Part shown: piece by piece, positions 14,590-23,580 of the stretch
How positions within the stretch are numbered: position 1 is the stretch's first letter
Layout: the number at the start of each line of letters is the position of its first letter
NCBI RefSeq assembly: GCF_009827055.1
Contig: NZ_WUMK01000002.1
Location: 1-64,000, forward strand
Reading direction: 5' to 3'
From: Shinella kummerowiae
GTDB lineage: Bacteria; Pseudomonadota; Alphaproteobacteria; Rhizobiales; Rhizobiaceae
Length of the DNA: 64,000 nucleotides
Translations under genes and position numbers: made by a program
The notes under the pieces: model-generated
Seen by the model: only the letters and a program-made list of their open reading frames with translations
The model's database searches: none
Told to the model about the DNA's origin: nothing

Positions 14590-15655
14590 AGTCCATGAAC
14601 TCCGAGCCGACCGCCGAACCCTGTGCCTCGATCCGGTTGAACAGCTCGCCGACGTCGCCCGTGAAGGTGATGCCGGTGTGCTCCCAGGTATAGCGCGCCA
14701 TGCGCACCGCTGCCCAGGGGCGCATAAGGCCGAGGGTGAGGATCGTCACGATCACGTTGGAAATGGCGATCCAGGTATAGCGGGTGCGCGACACGTCGCT
14801 CATCAACTGGTGCTGGCCATCGAAGGTCGTCGCCGACCAGGTGACGTTGCGCACGCCCGCCTTGTAGAACAGGCCGGCAATGCCGAAGGTGGCAAAAAGC
14901 ACGATATAGCCGATGACCGCGCTGAAGATGAGCGGGATCTGCTGCTCCGGCGTCAGCAAGCCGGGCGTCTCGATCATCGGGAGGATGAGCGACAGGTTCA
15001 TGAGGACGAGCAGCGCGATGATGCCGAGGCCGACGAGCGCGATCAGGAACGACAGGAGCCAAGACTTGTAGAGCGGCCCGAGCTTCGGATCGGTCTCGAA
15101 GGCCTTGCCGCCATAGCGCAGGTTCGAGCCGACATAACGGGCGACCCAGCGGCTGGCGAGCGGCGTCAGGATGCCGATGGTGATGACCGCGAGCAGGCTG
15201 CCCAGAATGAAGGCCTTGAAGGCGCCGCCGGCACCACCGACGAAATCGAAGCGCACATTGCGATAGCTGGTGACGCGCGCGCTGAAGCGCAGGCCCTTGG
15301 CGACGAGCCACGGCAGCGCGATCAGCACGACAAGGGTCGGCAGCAGCACGAGGATCGGTACCAGTGCCGCAATGATGTTGAGAACGACAAAACCGCCGAG
15401 CACGATCAGGCGGCCAATAAGGATCTGCAATCCCTTTGCGTGATATTCAAAGGACCGGCCGAGCAGGACGGTGTTGCCAAAAAAGTAACGGTTGCGACGG
15501 ACCTTTGCCCAGGCGGAATAGATGCCGAGCGTGACGATCGTCAAAAGCACATTGACGATCCAGATGCCGAAATATTCGGATGCCTTGCCGGTAAACACAA
15601 TCCGGTGGAAGCCGCCCGCCTGTCCCGCGGGCCGCGCCGATTCTGCAAATGACAT
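14564..15655 (-). CDS. YjgN/DUF898 family integral membrane protein
   Basis: A 363-residue polytopic membrane protein. The N-terminal motifs FTGKASEYFGIWIVNVLLTI and TLGIYSAWAKVRRNRYFFGN are diagnostic of DUF898, and the same motif recurs in the second half (TLGLMRPWAAVRMARYTWEH), showing an internal duplication. About eight hydrophobic segments are visible. The function is unknown. GGAAGGGG precedes the ATG at 15655. It is followed by the overlapping M48 protease gene; the pair may act together in envelope quality control (inference). Confidence 0.87.
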   Translation of the reverse strand: MSFAESARPAGQAGGFHRIVFTGKASEYFGIWIVNVLLTIVTLGIYSAWAKVRRNRYFFGNTVLLGRSFEYHAKGLQILIGRLIVLGGFVVLNIIAALVPILVLLPTLVVLIALPWLVAKGLRFSARVTSYRNVRFDFVGGAGGAFKAFILGSLLAVITIGILTPLASRWVARYVGSNLRYGGKAFETDPKLGPLYKSWLLSFLIALVGLGIIALLVLMNLSLILPMIETPGLLTPEQQIPLIFSAVIGYIVLFATFGIAGLFYKAGVRNVTWSATTFDGQHQLMSDVSRTRYTWIAISNVIVTILTLGLMRPWAAVRMARYTWEHTGITFTGDVGELFNRIEAQGSAVGSEFMDFEGFDFGF

Positions 15656-15747
15656 AGTTTGCCCCTTCCAAATGCATAGAACACGAGGGGTAAACGGGTC
15701 GGGCTTCTCCCCTATTCTTCGCAGAGCACAAAAAAGGGGCAATGAAA

Positions 15748-15772
15748 AAAGGGCCCCCGACGGGAGCCCTTT
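15748..15772 (-). terminator. Terminator of mmsA
   Basis: Hairpin AAAGGGC...GCCCTTT with a near-complementary CCCC/GG interior. TTTTTTC follows on the minus strand, 25 bases past the mmsA stop. Confidence 0.65.
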
Positions 15773-15796
15773 CCACAATCAATCCGGGAGGATCGT

Positions 15797-17293
15797 TTAC
15801 TTCATCGTCGGCATGACGAATTCGGCACCGTCCTTGATGCCGGACGGCCAGCGGCTGGTGATCGTCTTGGTGCGGGTCCAGAACTTGATCGAGTCCGTGC
15901 CATGCTGGTTGAGGTCGCCGAAGGACGAGGACTTCCAGCCGCCGAAGGAGTGGTAGGCGAGCGGAACCGGGATCGGAACGTTGACGCCGACCATGCCGAT
16001 GTTGATGCGGCTGGCGAAGTCGCGGGCAGCATCGCCGTCACGGGTGTAGATCGCGACGCCGTTGCCGTATTCGTGCTTCATCGGCAGGTCGAGGGCTTCC
16101 TCGTAATTCTTGGCGCGAACGACGGAGAGGACCGGGCCGAAGATTTCGGTCTTGTAGATTTCCATGTCCGGCGTGACGTTGTCGAATAGGCAGCCGCCGA
16201 CGAAGTAGCCGTCTTCATAACCCTGGAGCTTGAAGCCGCGGCCGTCGACGACAAGGTTGGCGCCTTCTTCCACGCCCTTGTCGATGAGGCTCAGGATACG
16301 CGCCTGGGCTTCCTTGGTGACAACCGGGCCCATGTCGGCCTTGTCATCGGTATAGGGGCCGATGCGCAGGCTTTCGATCATCGGCGTCAGCTTGTCGATC
16401 AGACGGTTGGCGGTTTCCTCGCCGACCGGAACGGCAACCGAGATCGCCATGCAGCGCTCGCCGGCCGAACCGTAGCCGGCGCCCATGAGGGCGTTCGCGG
16501 CCTGGTCGAGATCGGCGTCGGGCATGATGATCATGTGGTTCTTCGCGCCGCCGAAGCACTGGGCGCGCTTGCCGTTGGCAGCAGCCGTGCCATAGACGTA
16601 GCGGGCGATCGGCGTGGAACCGACGAAGGAAACGGCAGCGATATCCGGGTGCGCCAGGATGCCATCGACCGCACCCTTGTCGCCGTTGACGACGTTGAGG
16701 ATGCCGGCGGGCAGACCCGCTTCGATCATCAGTTCGGCAAGGCGGATCGGCAGGGACGGGTCACGCTCGGAGGGCTTTAGGATGAAGGCGTTGCCGCAGG
16801 CGATGGCGGGCGCGAACATCCACATCGGGATCATGCCCGGGAAGTTGAACGGCGTGATGCCCGCGCCGATGCCGACCGGCTGGCGGATCGAATACATGTC
16901 GATGTTCGGGCCGGCGCCTTCCGTGAACTCGCTCTTCATGAGATGCGGAATGCCGATGACGAATTCGCAGACTTCGAGGCCGCGAATGACGTCGCCCTTC
17001 GAGTCTTCGACCGTCTTGCCGTGCTCGCGGGAGATCAGGACAGCCAGTTCGTCCATGTTCTGGTTCAGAAGCTCGACGAACTTCATGAAGACGCGGGCGC
17101 GGCGCTGCGGGTTGGTGGCGGCCCACTTCGGCTGCGCGGAAAGCGCGCTGTCGATTGCGGCCTGCAGGTCGGCATCGTTGGCGAGCGCCACGGTCGCCTG
17201 GACCTCGCCCGTCGCCGGATTGTAGACATTCGCGGTGCGACCGCTGGTGCCAGCGACCTTCTTGCCGCCGATGAAATGGCCGATCTCGTACAT
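15797..17293 (-). CDS. mmsA: CoA-acylating methylmalonate-semialdehyde dehydrogenase
   Basis: A 498-residue aldehyde dehydrogenase of the MmsA/IolA type. Evidence includes MYEIGHFIGGKKVAGTSGRT at the start, TPFNFPGMIPMWMFA, FVGSTPIARYVY, the FGGAKNHMIIMPDAD segment and the catalytic Cys281 in AGERCMAISVAV. It converts methylmalonate semialdehyde to propionyl-CoA (valine and thymine routes) and malonate semialdehyde to acetyl-CoA (inositol, beta-alanine), with NAD and CoA. GGAGGAG precedes the ATG at 17293. It is divergent from a LysR regulator with an inverted-repeat operator between them. No other valine or inositol gene adjoins it, so the pathway it serves is open. Confidence 0.93.
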   Translation of the reverse strand: MYEIGHFIGGKKVAGTSGRTANVYNPATGEVQATVALANDADLQAAIDSALSAQPKWAATNPQRRARVFMKFVELLNQNMDELAVLISREHGKTVEDSKGDVIRGLEVCEFVIGIPHLMKSEFTEGAGPNIDMYSIRQPVGIGAGITPFNFPGMIPMWMFAPAIACGNAFILKPSERDPSLPIRLAELMIEAGLPAGILNVVNGDKGAVDGILAHPDIAAVSFVGSTPIARYVYGTAAANGKRAQCFGGAKNHMIIMPDADLDQAANALMGAGYGSAGERCMAISVAVPVGEETANRLIDKLTPMIESLRIGPYTDDKADMGPVVTKEAQARILSLIDKGVEEGANLVVDGRGFKLQGYEDGYFVGGCLFDNVTPDMEIYKTEIFGPVLSVVRAKNYEEALDLPMKHEYGNGVAIYTRDGDAARDFASRINIGMVGVNVPIPVPLAYHSFGGWKSSSFGDLNQHGTDSIKFWTRTKTITSRWPSGIKDGAEFVMPTMK

Positions 17294-17335
17294 GGGGAGC
17301 TCCTCCGTTGTTGTGAGGAGATCATCGCACTTCAA

Positions 17336-17378
17336 TTTGCACAACTCAATCACCTCCGGTAAGGAACCGTTGTGCAAA
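17336..17378. promoter_or_regulatory. Inverted-repeat operator between mmsA and its LysR regulator
   Basis: TTTGCACAAC (17336-17345) is perfectly repeated in inverted form as GTTGTGCAAA (17369-17378). The centres are 33 bases apart, three helical turns. This suits a LysR tetramer controlling both divergent genes. Confidence 0.6.
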
Positions 17379-17397
17379 AATTAAAGCCGGAGGCGAC

Positions 17398-18279
17398 ATG
17401 AACTGGGATGACGCACGCATGTTCCTCGCCGTTGCCCGCACCGGGCAAATCCTCGCCGCCTCGCGCCGGCTCGGCGTCAACCATGCCACGCTCAGCCGTC
17501 GCGTCAGCGCGCTGGAAGAGGCCTTGAAGACGCGGCTCCTCATCCGCCGGACCAATGGCTGCGACCTGACGACAGAGGGTGAGGTTTTTCTGCGCGCTGC
17601 CGAACGTATGGAAACGGAAATGCTGGCGGCCCAGGCAAGCATCGGGCGCATCGACACGGCCGTCGCCGGCACCGTGCGCGTCGGCGCTCCGGACGGTTTC
17701 GGCGTGTCCTTCCTTGCCCCCCGGCTCGGGCGGCTGACGGCGCGGCATCCGGAACTGAAGATCCAGCTCGTGCCGGTGCCGCGCTCCTTCTCGCTGTCGC
17801 AGCGCGAGGCGGATATCGCCATCACGCTGGAACGCCCGGAACAGGGCCGCCTCGTCTCGTCGAAGCTGACGGACTACACGCTCGGCCTCTACGCCTCAGA
17901 CGATTACCTCAAGGAAAACGGCACGCCGGAAACCGTCGAGGACCTGAAAAGCCATCGGCGCGTCGGCTATGTGGAAGACCTGATCTTCACCGCCTCGCTG
18001 AATTTCACCGGCGAGATCATGCGCAGCTGGGATGCCAGCTTCGAGATTTCCAGCGCCACCGGCCAGACGGAGGCCGTGCGTTCCGGTGCGGGCGTCGGCA
18101 TCCTGCACGACTACATCGCCCGGCAATATCCCGAACTGGTGCGCCTGCTGCCGGCCACCTCGATCCGCCGCGCCTACTGGACGACCTGGCACGAAAGCGC
18201 ACGCGACCTTGCGCGCGTGCGCACCGTCGCCGAGTTCGTGCAGGAACTCGTGCGACAGGAGCACGATATCTTTCTTTGA
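17398..18279 (+). CDS. LysR-family transcriptional regulator, likely of mmsA
   Basis: A 293-residue protein starting MNWDDARMFLAVARTGQILA, with the winged-HTH signature ASRRLGVNHATLSRRVSALE and an effector domain from about residue 90 (GTVRVGAPDGFGVSFLAPRL). GCCGGAGG precedes the ATG. LysR proteins usually bind the shared intergenic region, repress themselves and activate the divergent gene in response to a pathway metabolite; here the target is most likely mmsA, given the perfect inverted repeat between them. The subgroup with MNWDD... starts often controls aldehyde dehydrogenase genes. Confidence 0.88.
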   Translation: MNWDDARMFLAVARTGQILAASRRLGVNHATLSRRVSALEEALKTRLLIRRTNGCDLTTEGEVFLRAAERMETEMLAAQASIGRIDTAVAGTVRVGAPDGFGVSFLAPRLGRLTARHPELKIQLVPVPRSFSLSQREADIAITLERPEQGRLVSSKLTDYTLGLYASDDYLKENGTPETVEDLKSHRRVGYVEDLIFTASLNFTGEIMRSWDASFEISSATGQTEAVRSGAGVGILHDYIARQYPELVRLLPATSIRRAYWTTWHESARDLARVRTVAEFVQELVRQEHDIFL

Positions 18280-18282
18280 GCC

Positions 18283-19239
18283 TCAGTCGGCTTCGGTGAG
18301 CGACGCGGTTTCGGGCGTCGGCACCAGCGCGCTTGTTGCACGTGCCTTGGCCTTCTCCTCGGGCTTTTCCGCCGCTTTCTCGGTCACCGCGACTTTCTGC
18401 TTCTCCTCGACAGCCTCACCCGGCAGAGGGACGCGCACGGCATTGCGGATGGCGACCGGCTCTTCCCTGCGCTTTTCCTCCACGACGCGGCGCTTCGGCG
18501 TGCGGCGCGGTTCGGCCTCGACGCTGTCGTCAGCGATCACCACCGGCTCGGCATGCGCCAGCACGGGCTGGTTTCGCAGGGAGCCGCTGCCGCCGGCATA
18601 GCTCAGCATGTCGAAGGTCTCACGCGTCACCGGCTTCAGCCGCATGCCATCCATCAGCACGGCAAGGCGCTCCTGCGGCATGGTCGGATGGCAGAAGCGC
18701 AAGCGCACTTGTGCAGAATAGTTGCCGGCACCAAGCCGGCCTATCGCCGTTCCGCGCAGCGGCGAGACACGCTTGACGAACTGCCAGGCGTAGACGCAGC
18801 TTCCGGCCTTGCCGAGCGGCCCGGTGGCGTAGCCGTAAACGCCGTACGGGTTCTGCCCGGGCGCCGTGTTGATCGCCATTGCGACTCCCGGCAGCGCCTG
18901 CCGCATCTCCGCAAGGATCGCGTTGCGTGTCGGCGCCCGCAGGAAGACCATGCCCTCCGAGGGCGTGCCAACCCGCACGGTCAGCAGGTTTTCGCCGGCG
19001 GATGCCGTGGTGTTGGTGTAGACGATCTTCTGCTCGAAGAAATCGGCGCGCGACGTCTGGCGCACGCTTTCGACGCGGCCCGCGATGGACGGCAGATAGC
19101 CGGCGGCGAACTCCGGAGAAACCTCCGTCGAGAGCGGCGGCGCATCCGGCCGGATGGCGCCCGTTTCGAGGAACGGGTCGGGTACGGCCGTGCAGCCGGC
19201 GACGAGAAGCGGGATTGTGGCGACAAGCAACCAGCGCAT
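18283..19239 (-). CDS. bcsN: BcsN-like cellulose biosynthesis lipoprotein
   Basis: A 318-residue protein. Signal MRWLLVATIPLLVAGC has the lipobox VAGC (lipidated Cys16). Residues about 55-240 form the conserved domain with YTNTTASAGENLLTVRVGT and RLRFCHPTMPQERLAVLM. The last 80 residues are Lys/Glu/Ala-rich and probably disordered. This matches the BcsN family found only with alphaproteobacterial cellulose operons; the precise role in cellulose export or assembly is unknown. It follows the TPR gene after 7 bases on the same strand and is the last gene of the operon. Confidence 0.82.
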   Translation of the reverse strand: MRWLLVATIPLLVAGCTAVPDPFLETGAIRPDAPPLSTEVSPEFAAGYLPSIAGRVESVRQTSRADFFEQKIVYTNTTASAGENLLTVRVGTPSEGMVFLRAPTRNAILAEMRQALPGVAMAINTAPGQNPYGVYGYATGPLGKAGSCVYAWQFVKRVSPLRGTAIGRLGAGNYSAQVRLRFCHPTMPQERLAVLMDGMRLKPVTRETFDMLSYAGGSGSLRNQPVLAHAEPVVIADDSVEAEPRRTPKRRVVEEKRREEPVAIRNAVRVPLPGEAVEEKQKVAVTEKAAEKPEEKAKARATSALVPTPETASLTEAD

Positions 19240-19246
19240 GGGGATC

Positions 19247-21226
19247 CTATCGGGTCGAAACGGCGGAGGAGACGGCGAGGCCGCGCGCGGCCGCGGGATC
19301 GTAGAGATGCATGTTCAGCCGGGTGAAGACGGCCTGCGCCTGGCTGCGGTTGCCGAGGTGATAATAGGCCCAGCCGCGCAACTGGCTGAGATCGGCCGGT
19401 TCGGCGACCAGGCTGGCGCGCGCGTTCAAGGCGTCGAGCACGCGCTGGTATTGCTTGTGGTCGAAGGCCGAGCGGGCCCGTTGCCAGTAGATTTCGGCGC
19501 GCACTTCCCGCTCGCGCTTTTCCGACAGCGGATACATGGCGATCATCGCCTCCGCATCGTCCGTCAGGCGACCGCGCAGCAAGGTGAGCGCCGCGCCATA
19601 GGCGGCATCCTGCTGGGTGCGGCTGTTGCCGAGCGCGGCTTCGAAGGCGTTGCGGGCATCGGCGATGCGGTTCAGCTCAAGATGGCACCAGCCCTTGATG
19701 AGCATGGCATCGGCCGAGACGGCCCCGCGTGCCTCCAGATTGGAGATATCCTTGATGCAGGCGCTAAAACGCTTCGCCTTGAAATGCGCGAGATAACCGT
19801 TGCCACCGGTAGCGCTGCCTTTAGCCGATGTCGATACGGCAACCGGCGTCTCCACGGCCACGCTGCGACGGCCCTTCGGCGGCGTCGCGATTTTGATCTC
19901 CGCCCAGATATCCGGGTAGATGTCGCGATACTCGTCCTCCAACGCCGCATAGTCGGCCTTCTCGCCGAGGCGCATCAGGCTCAGCGCGAGGCCCTTGACG
20001 CGCACCGGTGCGCTTTCCCAATCCAGCGACTTCAGGAACCAGGCCTTCGATGCGTCGTACTGGCGCGAATTATAGGCGTACCAGGCGAGAATTTCCGCGT
20101 GGTCGGCATTCGATGTCGCGAGGATGGCGTTGGAGTAGGCCGTCACGGTCTTCACGTCCGCATCCGGCTGGTCGGGCTTGGAGAAGCGCAGCGACAGCGC
20201 GTTCATCAGGAATTCGGGATCGTCGGAAAACTCCTCGATATAATCTTCCGCAATCGCATAGGCCTCGTCCTGCTTGTTCTGGGCGGCCAGCGAGAGATAG
20301 AGGCCCTTGGCGTTCTCCTCGTCGCGACGATTGGCAAGTGCTGCCTTGAACCAGCGCTCGGAATTCTGCGGCGCCTTCAGCTTGAGGTCGTACCAGCCAA
20401 GCAGCGACAGGTCTTCGAGGCGCGCGCCCTTGTCCGCCACCGCGCGCAGCTTGCCGACCTCGTCTTCGGCGAGCGGCGTCTGGCGCTTTTCGTCTGCGTT
20501 GAAATCGGCGATGTCCTTGCGCGTGAGGTCGAGTTCGACCGGCTGGAGGTTCGCTTGCAGCATCGGCGACACGGCCAGCACGCCCATTGCCTTGCGCACG
20601 TCTTCGGAGGAAAAATCGCGTGTGGATTTTTGCAGCGTGGTGAGGATCTGCTGGTCGGGCAGGCGCTTGTCGCCCTCACGGAAGAGCAGGCCGCGATAGA
20701 CCTTGGTGAGGGCATCTTTCGCGCCAGTCTCGGCATAGGCATCGAGCAGCATCCAGACGAGATCGACCTCGGCCTCGATCGCCACATCCAGCGTTTTGGC
20801 GGCCTCGATGACGCCCATCCAGTCCTTGCGGGCGGTGGCGGCCATCATCTCGACGCGCTGCTTGCGGCGGGCGAGCTTGCCGGAAAAATCCTCGCTCGGC
20901 AGCCATTCGGGGTTTTCCGAGCGGCGGCGGCCGATTTCCGCCTCTATGCCGATGAAGTCGTTTTTCTCGTAGAGCGTCCAGAGGGCGCTTTCGTCCAGCT
21001 GCCGTGCCGCAGGCGAATAGACATCGGCTGGCACGACGAAATCTGGCTATTTCTGGCGCAGCCGGTTGGTCTCGGCTTCGAGCCGGTCCTGCTGCTGCTG
21101 TTCGGCATAATAGTAGAGCGCCGCCAGTTCAACTTCACCGGGGCCGGCCTTGCTATCGGCAGCCAGCACCAGCGGGGCAAGCGCCGTGGAGCCGGCGAGC
21201 AGGGTGGAAAGAAAGAGTATTCTCAT
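19247..21226 (-). pseudogene. Cellulose-operon TPR protein gene interrupted by an in-frame TAG at codon 60
   Basis: The frame begins at the ATG at 21226, whose first bases overlap the bcsB stop (ATGA). It encodes a signal peptide (MRILFLSTLLAGSTALAPLV LA, cut near residue 22) and reads on to RLRQK, then meets TAG at 21047-21049. The same frame continues without shift for about 600 codons (PDFVVPADVYSP onward) as a periplasmic TPR-rich protein of the kind that accompanies bcsAB in rhizobia (BcsK-like). Only one base separates TAG from a Tyr codon. A GTG at 21034 could restart translation but lacks a ribosome-binding site and a signal peptide. It is either a recent nonsense mutation, a sequencing error, or a suppressed stop. 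Confidence 0.75.
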
Positions 21227-23580
21227 TTATCGGACCTCACGCCTTTGCGCGGCACGACGAGCCCCAGCCAGACCGCTAAGACACCGAGGCTGGCGAGCAC
21301 GAGCAGCACGTAAATCTGGAAATTATCGGAGAACCACGCGGCCGCGATGCGGCGCAGGTTGCCGGGGCTGCGGTCGGTCAGGCTGGCGACATAACGCTCC
21401 GCCGCGGGCAGGCTGACAAGCGACAGGCTCGCCGTCTCGATCGTTGCCGTGCCGCCCTCCAGATCGCGCCAGACCGTAGGGTCAACGAGACGCTGCACGC
21501 CGGCGCCGAGATCGCGTGGGGAGTTCGCCTTGATCACCGTCCAGGTCGCGTTACCGCCGGGTGCGGCCATCTGCGACAGGGTCACGAGAGCCCCTTCGCC
21601 GTGCGGTGCGGCGCGAGGGCCTTCGTCCCCCTGATAGTTCAGCCAGCGGCCAAAATTCGTCGACGCGGCGGCAAGCCAGCGCTGTGTGCGTGCGCTGAAA
21701 GACAGGTCATTTTCCTGCTGTGCCGTTGAATTGTGGAAAGCCTGAAGAAGGTCCGCCGTGTCGCTGCCGGTGCCGCGCGCATCGTCGGAAACCGAGGCGG
21801 TGACGACCGAATCCGGTTTCAGGAGGTCGGCGACGGAGGCATTGATATCCGCAGCACTCGGGAAGGCAGCTTTGTCGGCGGAACCGAGATCGGCAAAATC
21901 GTTTTGCGACGACACGACAAGCGCATCACGACCCGTTCCTTCCGAAGGCGCGCCGATGGCGAGCTTCGCATTCAACGGCGCACGGGCGGAGAGTGCCAGA
22001 CGCGAAAGCAGCGTGAGGCCCGCGCCGATGGACTGATCGTCCGCCCGGTCGATGACGAGATCGAACGGCTTTCCGCCGCCATAGGGATAGGCCTTGCCCG
22101 CAAGCGCCGCCAGATCCGGCAGGCGGCCGAGGCGAGCGAGCGCCGGCACCTCGATTGCGGTCGTGTCGAGCAGGATGAAACGCGGCTTGTCGTCGTCACG
22201 CTCTTCCGGCCGGCAGGCCGCATCCGCCGCCATCGGCAGCTCTGCCAGAAGCTCCACGCGGTTGACGCCCGGCCGGAAGGCGCGCAGCGGCAGCTCGATG
22301 CGCTTGCCATCGAACTGCTCGCCCTCGCGGTTGCGGAAGGGATAGCTTTTGACGACCTTGTCGTTGACGCGCACGAGGAGCTGCGCGGTCTGCTCCAGCC
22401 CCGGCGAAGTTGCCGCATGGAGGCGAAGATCGAGCGTCGCATAGTCGGCGGGATAGAAATCCGCCGGCATCTCCACGGCAAAATCCGTGCGCGACAGGCG
22501 ACCGGAGAAGACGCGGGTCTCGTAGCCCGCCTCTTTCAGCGTGCGCCGCTCGCCGGCATCAACGGGCAGCACGCCCCTGCCCTTCTCGAAGATGCCGGTC
22601 TTCAGGCCATCGGCCATCGGCCCCTTCACGGCTGCGAGCACAGCCGCGTTGATATCACCGAGATTGGCCGCGCGCATGATGACGGCCGCGCGATCGGCCG
22701 ATGCGCCGGCCTGCACGGAAAGCCCGCGAGCGGCCGGCTCGAAGCCGAGCCTGGCGAGCGTTGCGCCACCGCTCCGATCCATCGCCATGACGAGGTCGAT
22801 GCCCGGCCCCGTGCCCGGCTTGTCGGCGACGGAGACCGTCACGTCGTCACGGTTGAGGAAGAGGATGAGGGATTGCAGCACCGGGGCGACCTCGTTCAGC
22901 GCCTCGGCACTCAGCACGCCGGGAACGACGATGCGGATATCCGTGCGCTGCTCCGCATTGCGCCGCACGGCGAGCAGGCTGTCGAAATCGGCGAAGGCGA
23001 CCGAGGTGCCAGTTGCGAAGCCGCTAAGGGCCGGATCGAGCTTTGTCCAGAGTTCGTAGGTGGCATCCAGCGAGCAATCGACGCGATGGTGCTGCCGGGC
23101 GCGGACCCGCACGACATTGCGGCCGGCCTTGAGGAACTCGGATGGGATGGCGATCTTTTCCGTCAGCGTCCGGTTCGGCGAGGCGATGGAAAAGCCGCCG
23201 AGGTCGCGGCCGTTTACCTCCACATCCATCATCGCGGTGTCCGGCAATACGGAGACGGCGTTGATATAGGCGAGGTTCAGCGTGCCGCCGGCGGAGACCT
23301 GCGGACCATCGAGCACGAAGGTGAAGGTGGCAACGTCATCCTCGCCGGACAACGTGAAGGCATCCGACACCTGCTCGAAGGGCACGAGCATGCCGGCCGC
23401 GCCTTCGGCCGGCTCGATCTTTTCCGTGGCCACGGGTTGCGGCAGCAGGCCACCGCTCAGCGCGGTGCCATCGAGCAACGGCTTGACGGCATCCGCCACC
23501 AATCCCTCCGCCCGGCCGCAGCCAGCCGAGGCGATGAGGACAGCGAGCGTCAGCTTTGTAAAAAGGGTGGGCTTAACCAT
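21223..23580 (-). CDS. bcsB: Cellulose synthase periplasmic subunit BcsB
   Basis: A 785-residue protein with a signal peptide (MVKPTLFTKLTLAVLIASAG), duplicated carbohydrate-binding and ferredoxin-like domains (LSGEDDVATFTFVLDGPQVS; then SLDATYELWTKLDP), and one C-terminal membrane anchor (about 757-777) ending PRKGVRSDK. BcsB binds BcsA in the membrane and guides the emerging glucan through the periplasm. I use the ATG at 23580, which overlaps the end of bcsA by 8 bases; longer N-terminal extensions lack a signal-peptide form. Its stop overlaps the TPR gene start. Confidence 0.93.
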   Translation of the reverse strand: MVKPTLFTKLTLAVLIASAGCGRAEGLVADAVKPLLDGTALSGGLLPQPVATEKIEPAEGAAGMLVPFEQVSDAFTLSGEDDVATFTFVLDGPQVSAGGTLNLAYINAVSVLPDTAMMDVEVNGRDLGGFSIASPNRTLTEKIAIPSEFLKAGRNVVRVRARQHHRVDCSLDATYELWTKLDPALSGFATGTSVAFADFDSLLAVRRNAEQRTDIRIVVPGVLSAEALNEVAPVLQSLILFLNRDDVTVSVADKPGTGPGIDLVMAMDRSGGATLARLGFEPAARGLSVQAGASADRAAVIMRAANLGDINAAVLAAVKGPMADGLKTGIFEKGRGVLPVDAGERRTLKEAGYETRVFSGRLSRTDFAVEMPADFYPADYATLDLRLHAATSPGLEQTAQLLVRVNDKVVKSYPFRNREGEQFDGKRIELPLRAFRPGVNRVELLAELPMAADAACRPEERDDDKPRFILLDTTAIEVPALARLGRLPDLAALAGKAYPYGGGKPFDLVIDRADDQSIGAGLTLLSRLALSARAPLNAKLAIGAPSEGTGRDALVVSSQNDFADLGSADKAAFPSAADINASVADLLKPDSVVTASVSDDARGTGSDTADLLQAFHNSTAQQENDLSFSARTQRWLAAASTNFGRWLNYQGDEGPRAAPHGEGALVTLSQMAAPGGNATWTVIKANSPRDLGAGVQRLVDPTVWRDLEGGTATIETASLSLVSLPAAERYVASLTDRSPGNLRRIAAAWFSDNFQIYVLLVLASLGVLAVWLGLVVPRKGVRSDK

